From: an uncultured Pseudoalteromonas sp.
GTDB taxonomy: Bacteria; Pseudomonadota; Gammaproteobacteria; Enterobacterales; Alteromonadaceae
Reading direction: 5' to 3'
Assembly: GCA_947493455.1 (NCBI GenBank)
Contig: CANLRB010000015.1
Location: forward strand, 1-64,000
DNA length: 64,000 nt
Shown here: piece by piece, positions 36,368 through 44,761 of the stretch
How positions within the stretch are numbered: position 1 is the stretch's first letter
Layout: every line of letters starts with the position of its first letter
Translations under genes and position numbers: made by a program
Notes under the pieces: generated by a model
The model's database searches: none
What the model saw: only the letters and a program-made list of their open reading frames with translations
Told to the model about the DNA's origin: nothing

Positions 36368-37528
36368 TTAATATCTCATCGCGCTTAAGCTCATGATTTT
36401 TCCCTGGTAGCGATCTTTATCGCTGTCAAATAGCGCGGTCCGTTTCGCTTTTACGAGTGCTTGGCGCGCCTTCTCATTACGCCCTTGCGCAAAATAGGTT
36501 TTTGCGAGGCCAAAATGACTTTCGTGAATACTCTTATCAAGTTCGATTGCTTTTTTGTATAAGCGAATTGCAGCTACAAAATCTTTTTGATAGTAAGCAT
36601 CATTTCCTTCGGCAATAAAATAATATGGATTTGATTTACGCTTTTTTTCAAGGTTGCGGCGTATCGTAAATGCCAGTTCTTCGCGACCCGTCATCTCAAA
36701 CAGAATCGCTAAATTGCCCTGTGCAGTTGCATTGTTATTTATAACGATCGCATGTTTATAGGCTTTCTCTGCATTGTCGAGTTGTTCTACAAGACGAAAT
36801 AAAACCCCAAGATTGGCGTAACTACCGCTAAAGTTCGGCTCAGCATCAATTGCGGCGCTGAAGTAGCTGTATGCAAGATCAAAGTTGCGATCGATCATGG
36901 CTGCAGCGCCTTTATTGTTATAAAACATCGCCGTGATTGTATCTTGTGAAATAAACTCGGTACTGAAGCGTTGCTTACGCATGTCGGCATTAAAGTCGAT
37001 CACTATGTCTTTCGAAAAATCATAATGTAAATTGGAAGCGATTTCTTTTTCTGTCTTAGTGACTCTTAAATTAACGTGGCCGGTTAAAAGATTATAGCCT
37101 TGTTCGCTAGCCCAATATTCCGGAATATTCACAAGTTGAAAGCGGCTTTCTAACCCTAAATGATTTGCCATACTGTTTGCCATAATTGAGAGCGAAAGAC
37201 AGTTTGCGTTTTGGCTGTTAAAGGTGTCATTGGCACTAAGGGTTGCACCTGTTAAATAATTAAGGTCTTTGCCCGATGAACTAAAGATAAATTCGAGCAT
37301 TTTTTTCGAAATTTCATACTTAGTTTCTGCGTGTTGCACATAACGGTCGAGCTTTTTGGTGATGGTGTCGTCAAGTTGATAGATGGTTTGTTCACTTTCA
37401 ACAGCAACTTTATTAAAAGGCACATTGCTAAATTCTGGGGCTGATTGTGATTGTTTTTGAGTGGTATTACATGCCGATAGTAATGATACAAAAACAATGA
37501 CTGCAATCATATGTAAGGTTCGGTTCAT
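36368..37528 (-). CDS. Lipoprotein with transglutaminase-like and TPR domains
   Basis: This 386-residue protein has the lipobox LLSAC (Cys20). Residues about 70-185 contain a Cys-His-Asp set in transglutaminase-like order: C110 in NANCLSLSIMANSMANHLGL, H151 in GHVNLRV and D178 in IVIDFNAD. Residues about 205-380 are tetratricopeptide repeats. This resembles the SirB1-type transglutaminase fold followed by a TPR scaffold, anchored in a membrane facing the periplasm. AGGAG lies well placed before the ATG. The substrate is unknown; it is co-transcribed with the M28 peptidase. Confidence 0.75.
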   Translation of the reverse strand: MNRTLHMIAVIVFVSLLSACNTTQKQSQSAPEFSNVPFNKVAVESEQTIYQLDDTITKKLDRYVQHAETKYEISKKMLEFIFSSSGKDLNYLTGATLSANDTFNSQNANCLSLSIMANSMANHLGLESRFQLVNIPEYWASEQGYNLLTGHVNLRVTKTEKEIASNLHYDFSKDIVIDFNADMRKQRFSTEFISQDTITAMFYNNKGAAAMIDRNFDLAYSYFSAAIDAEPNFSGSYANLGVLFRLVEQLDNAEKAYKHAIVINNNATAQGNLAILFEMTGREELAFTIRRNLEKKRKSNPYYFIAEGNDAYYQKDFVAAIRLYKKAIELDKSIHESHFGLAKTYFAQGRNEKARQALVKAKRTALFDSDKDRYQGKIMSLSAMRY

Positions 37529-37625
37529 GGTAAGACTCCTAAGCTGACTCCTTAATATTAACTGTATGCTGAATAAACAAAATTTAATAATTTTAATTGT
37601 TACAATTTATATCTTATCTCGTTAG

Positions 37626-38534
37626 TTATATTTGTTTTTTTGTCGAAAACAACGTCTTGAGAGTGGTCTCGCTGGGTGCAAACCAATATGCGCTGTTTAT
37701 TGCATCTGAATAGTCAATTAATTTATCGTATATATTATCTTCCGTTAATCCATACATACGCTGTAACTGTATCTCAAAACGCAATTGCTCACAGGAAAAT
37801 CCCATAAAATATAGGCCGCTCTCATGTGCGTTGGCAAAGGGGGCACTGCGTCGGTAGATTTTTAACGGCGTATTATTGAGACTGACATCGGTACGACTAA
37901 CATGGGAGTCTTGTGGCATATTATCGCCTTCGAGTTCAATGGAGTCGACTTTGGTGCGGCCTATTACTTTTTCTTGTTGCGGGATTGATAATGCATCAAA
38001 TTTTTTAAGCTTATGCACCCATTTTTGGGTTAATACAAACGAGCCGCCTGCGTAATCATGTGGCGCTTGGATGAGCGCTGCTTGCTCTTTTTCTTGTTCT
38101 GTTTTGGGGTTAGCACTACCATCAACAAAGCCAGTTAAGTCACGGTCATCTTTATAGGTAAAGCCATTACACTCTAATTTAAGGTCGACGTATTCACCGA
38201 GTTGCTCCATCACATAATTAAGTCCATCACACAGTACACTTTGATTATCGGCATGTAGCCACACCAGTAAATCGTGTTGACTGGCAATAGCAACGTGATT
38301 AAATGGCCCGTACAGTGACGTAAATGGCTCAAAAGAGAACTCGGGTCGTAATGCAAAGCGGCGCCATAACGCTGAGCCAAATGCAAGTATGACATGGCTT
38401 TGCTCTTGTTTTGTATATATTGTCTCTAGCGATGCGATAACCGCTTCGATTGGTGCATCTTGCCTAATGTTATATTCTAAAAAGTAAAAGTGCTGACTGT
38501 TTAAGGCAAAAATGCCAGGTTGAGGTGAAACCAT
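37626..38534 (-). CDS. yfeX: Dyp-type haem peroxidase (YfeX-like)
   Basis: This 302-residue protein has the Dyp signature GFVDG (G135-G139, catalytic Asp138), the haem-ligand His in DSHVSRTD and the distal Arg tract YRRSAPFA. The lack of a signal peptide and its length match the cytoplasmic YfeX group (class B). It oxidises porphyrinogens and dyes with H2O2. It stands alone, 73 bp after the ilvC terminator. Confidence 0.9.
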   Translation of the reverse strand: MVSPQPGIFALNSQHFYFLEYNIRQDAPIEAVIASLETIYTKQEQSHVILAFGSALWRRFALRPEFSFEPFTSLYGPFNHVAIASQHDLLVWLHADNQSVLCDGLNYVMEQLGEYVDLKLECNGFTYKDDRDLTGFVDGSANPKTEQEKEQAALIQAPHDYAGGSFVLTQKWVHKLKKFDALSIPQQEKVIGRTKVDSIELEGDNMPQDSHVSRTDVSLNNTPLKIYRRSAPFANAHESGLYFMGFSCEQLRFEIQLQRMYGLTEDNIYDKLIDYSDAINSAYWFAPSETTLKTLFSTKKQI

Positions 38535-38606
38535 AACGCCGCTGTGTTTTTAATTAATAATCATTAAAGTAATAACCAGTTTTTGGTCCGACGCAAGCAA
38601 ACAGGC

Positions 38607-38633
38607 AAAAAAAAAGCCTGCAATAAAGCAGGC
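38607..38633 (-). terminator. Intrinsic terminator after ilvC
   Basis: GCCTGC and GCAGGC pair around AATAAA; nine A on the plus strand give the T-run in the minus direction, 20 bp after the ilvC stop. Confidence 0.88.
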
Positions 38634-38653
38634 GATTTACTCAGGGTGATGAG

Positions 38654-40132
38654 TTAAATAATTGGTTTCATCGCTGACATATAGCTACGCAGTGTTGTGC
38701 CAATAACTTCAACTGGGTGCTCGCGCAGCGCTTTATTGACTTCAATTAGACGCGCGTTATCAACGCCATTGTCTGTTGCATCGATTCCTTTACCAATCAC
38801 GTCAGTATCGATTGAAGTCATAAAGTCTTGCAATAATGGTAAGCATGCATGGTTGTACAAGTAACACCCATATTCAGCTGTATCAGAAATCGTTGCATTC
38901 ATTTCATACAACTTTTTACGTGCTATTGTATTTGCAATCAGCGGTGTTTCATGAAGCGACTCATAGTAAGCAGATTCATCTTTAATACCCGCAGCCGTCA
39001 TCGTTTCATAGGCAAGCTCAACACCGGCTTTCACCATAGCGACCATTAAAATACCTTGGTCAAAGAAAGTTTGCTCAGATATCTCTTCGTTTGAGATTGC
39101 TTGTTTTTCAAATGCTGTTTCTGCAGTTTCAGCGCGCCAGCCTAATAATTTTGCATCATCTTCAGCCCAATCTGCCATCATGCCTGATGAAAATTCGCCC
39201 GACATGATATCGTCCATATGCTTATTATAAAGCGGGCGCATGATGTCTTTTAACTGCTCTGATAAGTCAAACGCTTTAATTTTTGCAGGGTTGCTTAAGC
39301 GATCGAGCATGTTGGTAACACCACCGTACTTAAGCGCTTCAGTGATTACTTCCCAGCCATACTGGATTAATTTAGCTGCATAACTTGCATCGATTCCTTT
39401 ACTGACCATTTTGTCAAAACAAAGCAAAGAACCTGTTTGCAGCATGCCACATAGAATTGTTTGTTCGCCCATCAAATCTGATTTAACTTCAGCAATAAAT
39501 GATGATAAAAGAACACCTGCACGATGCCCACCGGTGCCAGCCGCGTATGCTTTTGCTTGCGCTAAACCTTTGCCTTGCGGGTCGTTCTCTGGGTGAACAG
39601 CGATTAATGTTGGTACACCAAAACCACGCTTGTATTCTTCGCGCACCTCAGTACCTGGGCATTTTGGTGCAACCATGATAACGGTGATGTCGTCGCGCAC
39701 TTGCATACCTTCTTCAACGATATTAAAGCCGTGCGAATATGACAATGTTGCGCCTTCTTTCATAAGTGGCATCACCGCGTTTACAACCGAACTATGCTGT
39801 TTATCAGGCGTTAAATTAAGTACTAAATCAGCACTTGGAATAAGTTCTTCATAGGTACCAACGACAAAGCCATTTTCAGAGGCATTGATAAATGACTGAC
39901 GCTTTTCTGAAATTGCTGACTCTCGTAGCGCGTAAGAAACATCTAATCCAGAATCTCTTAAATTTAAACCTTGGTTAAGGCCTTGTGCACCACAGCCAAC
40001 AATAACTAGTTTTTTGCCGCGCAGCACATCAACGCCTTCGGTGAATTCACTTGGGTCCATAAATTCACATTGCCCAAGTTGGGCTAATTGCTCACGAAGT
40101 GGGAGAGAGTTAAAATAATTCTGAGCCATCAT
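38654..40132 (-). CDS. ilvC: Ketol-acid reductoisomerase IlvC (class II)
   Basis: This is a protein of 492 residues, the long class II form as in E. coli (491). The NADPH fold has [20 protein letters not shown], followed by the [20 protein letters not shown] tract and a duplicated C-terminal knotted domain. It converts acetolactate and acetohydroxybutyrate to the dihydroxy acids of valine and isoleucine synthesis. Two ATGs are adjacent; AGGA is better spaced for the second (40129). It is divergent from ilvY, which should control it. Confidence 0.96.
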   Translation of the reverse strand: MMAQNYFNSLPLREQLAQLGQCEFMDPSEFTEGVDVLRGKKLVIVGCGAQGLNQGLNLRDSGLDVSYALRESAISEKRQSFINASENGFVVGTYEELIPSADLVLNLTPDKQHSSVVNAVMPLMKEGATLSYSHGFNIVEEGMQVRDDITVIMVAPKCPGTEVREEYKRGFGVPTLIAVHPENDPQGKGLAQAKAYAAGTGGHRAGVLLSSFIAEVKSDLMGEQTILCGMLQTGSLLCFDKMVSKGIDASYAAKLIQYGWEVITEALKYGGVTNMLDRLSNPAKIKAFDLSEQLKDIMRPLYNKHMDDIMSGEFSSGMMADWAEDDAKLLGWRAETAETAFEKQAISNEEISEQTFFDQGILMVAMVKAGVELAYETMTAAGIKDESAYYESLHETPLIANTIARKKLYEMNATISDTAEYGCYLYNHACLPLLQDFMTSIDTDVIGKGIDATDNGVDNARLIEVNKALREHPVEVIGTTLRSYMSAMKPII

Positions 40133-40218
40133 TTTGTCCTAATATTGATTAATTGGGCTGCCGTTATGCAGCGATGAGTTAAACATAAAACAAAAATTAA
40201 ATTGCGTAAAATGATATA

Positions 40219-40248
40219 TTTGAATTATTGTATTTCAAAATGTGAAAT
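40219..40248. promoter_or_regulatory. Overlapping dyads between ilvC and ilvY (candidate IlvY site)
   Basis: Two dyads overlap: TTTGAA-N9-TTCAAA (40219-40239) and ATTTCA-N5-TGAAAT (40232-40248). The second has the T-N11-A form typical of LysR-family sites. They lie 12-42 bp before the ilvY start and in the shared regulatory gap with ilvC. Confidence 0.5.
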
Positions 40249-40260
40249 TATAGGTGTGTT

Positions 40261-41166
40261 ATGGATCATCGCTCGTTACAGATGTTCTTGGCTTTAGCTC
40301 ATCATTTACACTTTGCCAAAGCAAGTGCTGCTTTACATGTTAGTCCGCCTACATTAAGTCGTAACATCCAACAGTTAGAGCAAGAAGTCGGTGCTGAATT
40401 GTTTGAACGCACAAAACGCAGTGTAAAGTTGACCCGCCATGGCATCGCGTTTTTAGAATATGCACAAACGACATTGGCGCAATGGCAAAAATTTAAAGCG
40501 GATATAGAGCAAACGAGTCATCAATTGTCGGGCTCGTTAAGTGTATATAGTTCGGTGACTGCAACTTACAGTTATCTTCATCATTTGCTTAAGTTGGTAC
40601 GCCAGCATTTTCCGAAAGTTGATATTACTTTGAAAACGGGCGACCCCGCATTGGCAATAGAGCGTGTTATCGCGCAACATGACGATTTAGCGATTGCAGC
40701 GCGACCCGAATTTATGCCAAATGGGCTTTCGTTTTTAAGTTTAGGCTTTTCGCCACTTGTTTTTATTGCACCTAAGATTGAATGCGAAATTAATTCACTT
40801 ATAAAAGAAGCACAGACTTCGTCACAGGATATTCCGTGGCAAAAATTGCCGTTTATAGTACCGGAACAAGGCTTGAGTAAAACGCGATTGGCGCGCTGGT
40901 GGCAGGAGCTCGATATTTCGCCGCAAGTCTACTCCCAGGTTGCCGGTAATGAGGCTGCGGTTTCTATGGTTAGTTTAGGCTTTGGCGTTGCGCTAATACC
41001 GCAAGTAGTGCTCGATATGAGTCCATTTAAAAGCCAAGTTGACGTAATTACCTCGTCACGACCGGTGTCACCGTTTGAAATTGGTTTAGTTGTAAAACAG
41101 GCCAATTTACAACACAGAGTGATCGGCGCCGTATGGCAATTATTGCAAGAAAACAGTGAGCACTAA
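40261..41166 (+). CDS. ilvY: LysR-family activator IlvY
   Basis: This 301-residue LysR regulator has its helix-turn-helix at about 18-37 (FAKASAALHVSPPTLSRNIQ) and a C-terminal effector domain. Divergent placement 128 bp from ilvC identifies it as IlvY, which activates ilvC when acetolactate or acetohydroxybutyrate binds. AGGTG precedes the ATG. Confidence 0.93.
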   Translation: MDHRSLQMFLALAHHLHFAKASAALHVSPPTLSRNIQQLEQEVGAELFERTKRSVKLTRHGIAFLEYAQTTLAQWQKFKADIEQTSHQLSGSLSVYSSVTATYSYLHHLLKLVRQHFPKVDITLKTGDPALAIERVIAQHDDLAIAARPEFMPNGLSFLSLGFSPLVFIAPKIECEINSLIKEAQTSSQDIPWQKLPFIVPEQGLSKTRLARWWQELDISPQVYSQVAGNEAAVSMVSLGFGVALIPQVVLDMSPFKSQVDVITSSRPVSPFEIGLVVKQANLQHRVIGAVWQLLQENSEH

Positions 41167-41246
41167 TTTGTTATGATTTGTAATTGAATACTGCTTAATT
41201 TAGCAGTTATTGATACAGTACGTCACGTTCATAGAGGAGGTTTGCG

Positions 41247-42053
41247 TTGCTACGAGCAATAATCTTAATTTGTAGTTTTTATATGTGTTCAATACATGCC
41301 AAAGAATCGCTTGATGTAATTGATACACAAAAATGGCACCTGAGTGCCGCCTTTGGTGTGGGGGCGCTTTCTAACCCATTAAATGGCGGCGATCCGATCC
41401 CATTGCTCGTTGTCCCGGATATCGCATACTATGACGAACAGTTTTACTTTGATAATGGCCAGTTGGGTTACACATTCGTTGAGCGTAATAATCATATCGT
41501 TAGCTTGATCAGCGAAATTAATCCTGAAAATCGGTTTTTTGTACGCTGGCACCCTGCAACTGTGTTGGTTAATACAGGATTTGTAGCATCGCAACAAAAG
41601 CATGAAGTGAATATCGAATACTTGGACAAACCTAACTGGGCACTTGATGCTGGTATTAACTACCATTTTATAAAACATAATTGGCAAATAGAGGTGTCTT
41701 TACTGCATGACATCTCGGGTGTTTATCATGGACACCGAGGTAAGGTCAGCGCTTCGTATATGCAGCAATTGGGAAGTTTTCGCACGCACAGCACGCTGGG
41801 TGTTGCAATAAACTCGGCACGTTTGAATAATTACTACTATGGTATTGCGCCAAGCGATAACCTTGGTTTTGTTACTCAGTTATCGTCCTCGCAAAATGTG
41901 TTTGCAAAAATGATATTTGACTATCCCATTTCAGCGACTAAAAGTTGGGTGACACACATAGGTTACCATGACTATAGCCAATTGAACGATAGTCCGCTGT
42001 TTCGCTCACGCTCTGCTTGGAGTTTTTTTACGGGGCTAAAATATGTTTTCTAA
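41247..42053 (+). CDS. MipA/OmpV-like outer-membrane barrel, cassette 1
   Basis: This 268-residue protein starts at TTG 41247, behind an exceptionally strong AGGAGG at a spacing of 6 nt. A signal peptide (about 1-18, ending IHA) leads a beta-barrel of the MipA/OmpV type. It has the tracts FGVGALSNPL and LLHDISG, the hallmark NNYYYGIAP, and a terminal aromatic residue (KYVF). It is the first gene of a four-gene cassette and its end overlaps the DUF3019 gene by 11 bp. A second paralogous barrel is at 60781-61641. The MipA family is linked to murein hydrolase scaffolding and drug sensitivity in other bacteria; the role here is unknown. Confidence 0.85.
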   Translation: MLRAIILICSFYMCSIHAKESLDVIDTQKWHLSAAFGVGALSNPLNGGDPIPLLVVPDIAYYDEQFYFDNGQLGYTFVERNNHIVSLISEINPENRFFVRWHPATVLVNTGFVASQQKHEVNIEYLDKPNWALDAGINYHFIKHNWQIEVSLLHDISGVYHGHRGKVSASYMQQLGSFRTHSTLGVAINSARLNNYYYGIAPSDNLGFVTQLSSSQNVFAKMIFDYPISATKSWVTHIGYHDYSQLNDSPLFRSRSAWSFFTGLKYVF

Positions 42054-42435
42054 ATGCCTTGGTTTTCTTTTAACTTTTTTTCTATTAGTTAACAGTAATT
42101 ACAGTTTTTCACAAGAACAGGCTAAGTTGACTGTATCTCCGAATGTATGCGCAGTGCAAAATAGCCAAGACGGCTGTCATCTAGATATAAAACTAAACTG
42201 GCAACTGCCAACGGCTAACGAGGTGTGTTTATCGGTTTCCGGAAAACCATTGAAATGTTGGATAAATGCAGCAACAGGAAGTTTTTCTTATAAAGCGGAG
42301 GTTCAGTTTCAATCCGTATACTCGCTGGTAAATAGACAAACAGGTGAAGTTTTGGCAAGTGCCACCATTGATGTGCAAAGTGCAAACATCAAAGCACAAC
42401 GCCGGCGTTTACGTTCACCTTGGAGCTTTTTCTAG
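42043..42435 (+). CDS. DUF3019 periplasmic protein, cassette 1
   Basis: This 130-residue protein has a signal peptide (about 1-23). The mature part is a single beta-rich domain with four cysteines, C36, C45, C62 and C72, that probably form two disulfides. Its core reads SPNVCAVQ...CHLDIKLNWQLP...CLSVS...CWIN.ATGSFSY, and it ends in a basic aromatic tail (RRRLRSPWSFF). This matches DUF3019, a family of unknown function in alteromonads. It overlaps the barrel gene by 11 bp and precedes the response regulator by 17 bp. The paralogue at 60387-60791 keeps all four cysteines. Confidence 0.82.
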   Translation: MFSKCLGFLLTFFLLVNSNYSFSQEQAKLTVSPNVCAVQNSQDGCHLDIKLNWQLPTANEVCLSVSGKPLKCWINAATGSFSYKAEVQFQSVYSLVNRQTGEVLASATIDVQSANIKAQRRRLRSPWSFF

Positions 42436-42452
42436 CGAAAATGGAGACCCTC

Positions 42453-43142
42453 ATGGCGAAAGTATTATTAGTTGAAGACGATTTAGCGTTACAACAGTTA
42501 ACCAAAGATTATTTAGAGCATAATGGCTTGAGCGTTGCTGTGCTAAGTGACGGCAGCGAAGTGATGGCTGCGATTGAACACGATATGCCTGATATGATGA
42601 TTCTTGATGTGATGCTGCCCGGCAAAGACGGTTTTAGTGTGTGCCGCGAAGTTCGCGATAAGTACAATTTACCGATTTTAATGCTCACAGCAAAAGGGGA
42701 AGACTTTGACCAAGTCATTGGACTTGAGCTTGGCGCCGACGATTATGTGATTAAACCGGCAGAGCCACGTGTCCTGTTGGCGAGAGTGAATGCGTTACTG
42801 CGCAGAAACCAAGCGCCAAATACACATTCTGAAGCGCTTAACTTTGGTGTTTTGTCGGTTGACAAAACGAGTCGTGAAGTCACCTTGTCAGGCCAAGAAA
42901 TTGTGTTAACGAGTCATGAGTTTGAACTTTTGTGGTTACTATCTAGTCGAGCGGGTGAGGTGCTCAGCCGCGACTTTGTTCACGAGCAGATGATTGGGCG
43001 TCAATACGACGGGCTTGATAGAACGGTCGACGTGCGAATTTCTCGATTACGTAAAAAATTAGGTGACAATAGTGATAAACCTTATCGTATTAAAACGGTG
43101 TGGGGTCAAGGCTACTTATTTGTTGCTGATGCATGGAACTAG
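42453..43142 (+). CDS. OmpR/RstA-type response regulator, cassette 1
   Basis: This 229-residue protein is read from ATG 42453 (GGAG 6 nt upstream; longer frames rejected). The receiver domain has the phosphoacceptor D52 in MMILDVMLPGKDG and the switch Lys in YVIKPAEP. The winged-helix output domain is at about 130-225, with RQYDGLDRTVDVRISRLRKKLG and IKTVWGQGYLFV. The output domain resembles RstA. It pairs with the kinase starting 5 nt downstream. Confidence 0.93.
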   Translation: MAKVLLVEDDLALQQLTKDYLEHNGLSVAVLSDGSEVMAAIEHDMPDMMILDVMLPGKDGFSVCREVRDKYNLPILMLTAKGEDFDQVIGLELGADDYVIKPAEPRVLLARVNALLRRNQAPNTHSEALNFGVLSVDKTSREVTLSGQEIVLTSHEFELLWLLSSRAGEVLSRDFVHEQMIGRQYDGLDRTVDVRISRLRKKLGDNSDKPYRIKTVWGQGYLFVADAWN

Positions 43143-43147
43143 ATTAA

Positions 43148-44383
43148 ATGGGCAAGCTATTTATTAGCTTATATTTTTATATTATCGCGTCGCTGTTTAT
43201 TTTAAGTGGCGCGCTTGAAAAATTTTGGCCACAGCAAGATGGCATTGACTTAATGCCACTTGCACCTGAAATGGCGGTGTCGTTTGAATTGTTAAACCAA
43301 CAAGACGACGGAATTCAATTACTACAACAACAATTCAATGGCGAGCTCATCGCGCGCTCCGACATTGCATTTCTGCCACAGCAGCAACAGCAGCTAAACG
43401 CCGGCAAAGCAGTTGCTTTATTCGATGCCAATCAGCGTGTGTATTGGTACTTAATTGTGTCGCATGATCAGCTGCTAAAACTCGGCCCTTATGATACACA
43501 AAGTGCGTCGTACAATTCGATTTGGCCGTTTTTTATTATGTTGGCATTAATCGGGTTACCGGTCGCATTATGGAGTTATTGGCTATGGCGCGACTTTAAC
43601 CGACTTGAAAGTGCATGTCACACGATGGAAGCTGGCAACGACTTAGTACTGGCAAAACATAAACGCTCGCTGTTATTGCCCATTACGCAAACGCTAGTCA
43701 CGATGCAAAACCGCATTAAGCACTTGCTTGATGCCCAGCGCGACCTTACTTCAAGTGTATCTCATGAATTTAGAACGCCACTGGCGAGGCTTAAGTTTGC
43801 GATTGCAATGATGCAAGATATGTCGAGTGATACTAAGTTGGATAATTACTTTAATGGAATGAATAACGACATTTATGAACTTGAGAGCTTGGTGAGTGAA
43901 ATGCTTGAATATGCCAAGCTTGAGCGAGAAGCGCCAACCTTAAATATGGAGCCATTTGATTTGGTGCATATGGTTGATGAAGTTGCCGCGAAATTGGCAT
44001 TTAATTGCGATAAACAAATCGCTGTAGTGAACACAAACAGCTTAATGTTCAATGGCGATAAGCACTTTTTACAGCGCGCCGTACAAAACTTAATTGGTAA
44101 TGCGGTTAAGTATGCAGTGGCTCAAGTACAAATTGAGTTACTCGAAATTAACGATGAACTTGTGATTAGCGTATCTGACGATGGCCCTGGCATCGAAAAA
44201 GAGCAGTGGCAGCATGTGTTTAAACCGTTTACGCGGTTGGATAAAAGTCGTAATAAAAAAATTAAAGGGTTTGGCCTTGGCTTGGCAATCGTTGAAAAAA
44301 TTGTTTCATGGCACACCGGGCGTTGTTATTTACAAGAAAGTAAACTCGGTGGTGCGTGTTTTGTTATCGCGCTCAAAAAATAA
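43148..44383 (+). CDS. Membrane histidine kinase (RstB-like), cassette 1
   Basis: This 411-residue kinase has membrane helices at about 4-22 and 126-147 enclosing a periplasmic sensor domain of about 100 residues rich in Gln. The phosphoacceptor is H206 in SSVSHEFRTPLARL. N box NLIGNAVKYA, G1 DDGPGIEKE and G2 GFGLGLAIVEKI are intact. It should phosphorylate the RR encoded immediately upstream. The signal is unknown; the adjacent DUF3019 and barrel genes suggest an envelope cue. Confidence 0.92.
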   Translation: MGKLFISLYFYIIASLFILSGALEKFWPQQDGIDLMPLAPEMAVSFELLNQQDDGIQLLQQQFNGELIARSDIAFLPQQQQQLNAGKAVALFDANQRVYWYLIVSHDQLLKLGPYDTQSASYNSIWPFFIMLALIGLPVALWSYWLWRDFNRLESACHTMEAGNDLVLAKHKRSLLLPITQTLVTMQNRIKHLLDAQRDLTSSVSHEFRTPLARLKFAIAMMQDMSSDTKLDNYFNGMNNDIYELESLVSEMLEYAKLEREAPTLNMEPFDLVHMVDEVAAKLAFNCDKQIAVVNTNSLMFNGDKHFLQRAVQNLIGNAVKYAVAQVQIELLEINDELVISVSDDGPGIEKEQWQHVFKPFTRLDKSRNKKIKGFGLGLAIVEKIVSWHTGRCYLQESKLGGACFVIALKK

Positions 44384-44384
44384 A

Positions 44385-44405
44385 AGCGCCGCGAGGGCGC
44401 TCTTC
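44385..44405 (+). terminator. Hairpin after cassette 1
   Basis: AGCGCC and GGCGCT pair around a 5-nt loop directly after the kinase stop. Only a weak pyrimidine tract follows, so termination is plausible but not certain. The stretch from 44406 to 44674 is very AT-rich and contains no gene or obvious motif. Confidence 0.5.
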
Positions 44406-44674
44406 AGGGAATCTAACAAATCAACAAGTAACAGTATTTAAGATGTAACAAATTTTAATAAGTTCAATGTTTTTGAAATATTTTTATTTTTTCTAAATTT
44501 TCTATTATCTAACTCCCGCTTATTTACACTTCAAAGCAATTTAAATTATTTGTTTAAGTTATTTTTAATATTTGTTAATGCGTAATTTATCACTTGTTCA
44601 TAAAAGCGTTTAACAAATTCAATAAAGTTTACTTTTTTTTACATTAATCGTGATACACATCAAAAAATTAATTG

Positions 44675-44711
44675 TAATGAGATTGATTCTCATTATTTTG
44701 CTGCGTATAAT
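44675..44711 (+). promoter_or_regulatory. Fur box and promoter of the DUF4856-imelysin-TonB cluster
   Basis: TAATGAGA-N5-TCTCATTA (44675-44695) is a near-canonical 19-21 bp Fur box. It covers the -35 box TTGATT (44683-44688), which is 17 bp from a perfect -10 TATAAT (44706-44711). Iron-replete repression by Fur is the straightforward reading. Confidence 0.85.
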
Positions 44712-44761
44712 CTCGACCCATAAATTTAAGTATAAGTTCCTATAATATTCCAAGGATTATC

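Noticed and set aside
41191-41206. Imperfect dyad CTGCT/AGCAG between ilvY and cassette 1
   Set aside because: Only 5 bp per arm with no T-run and no counterpart upstream of cassette 2.
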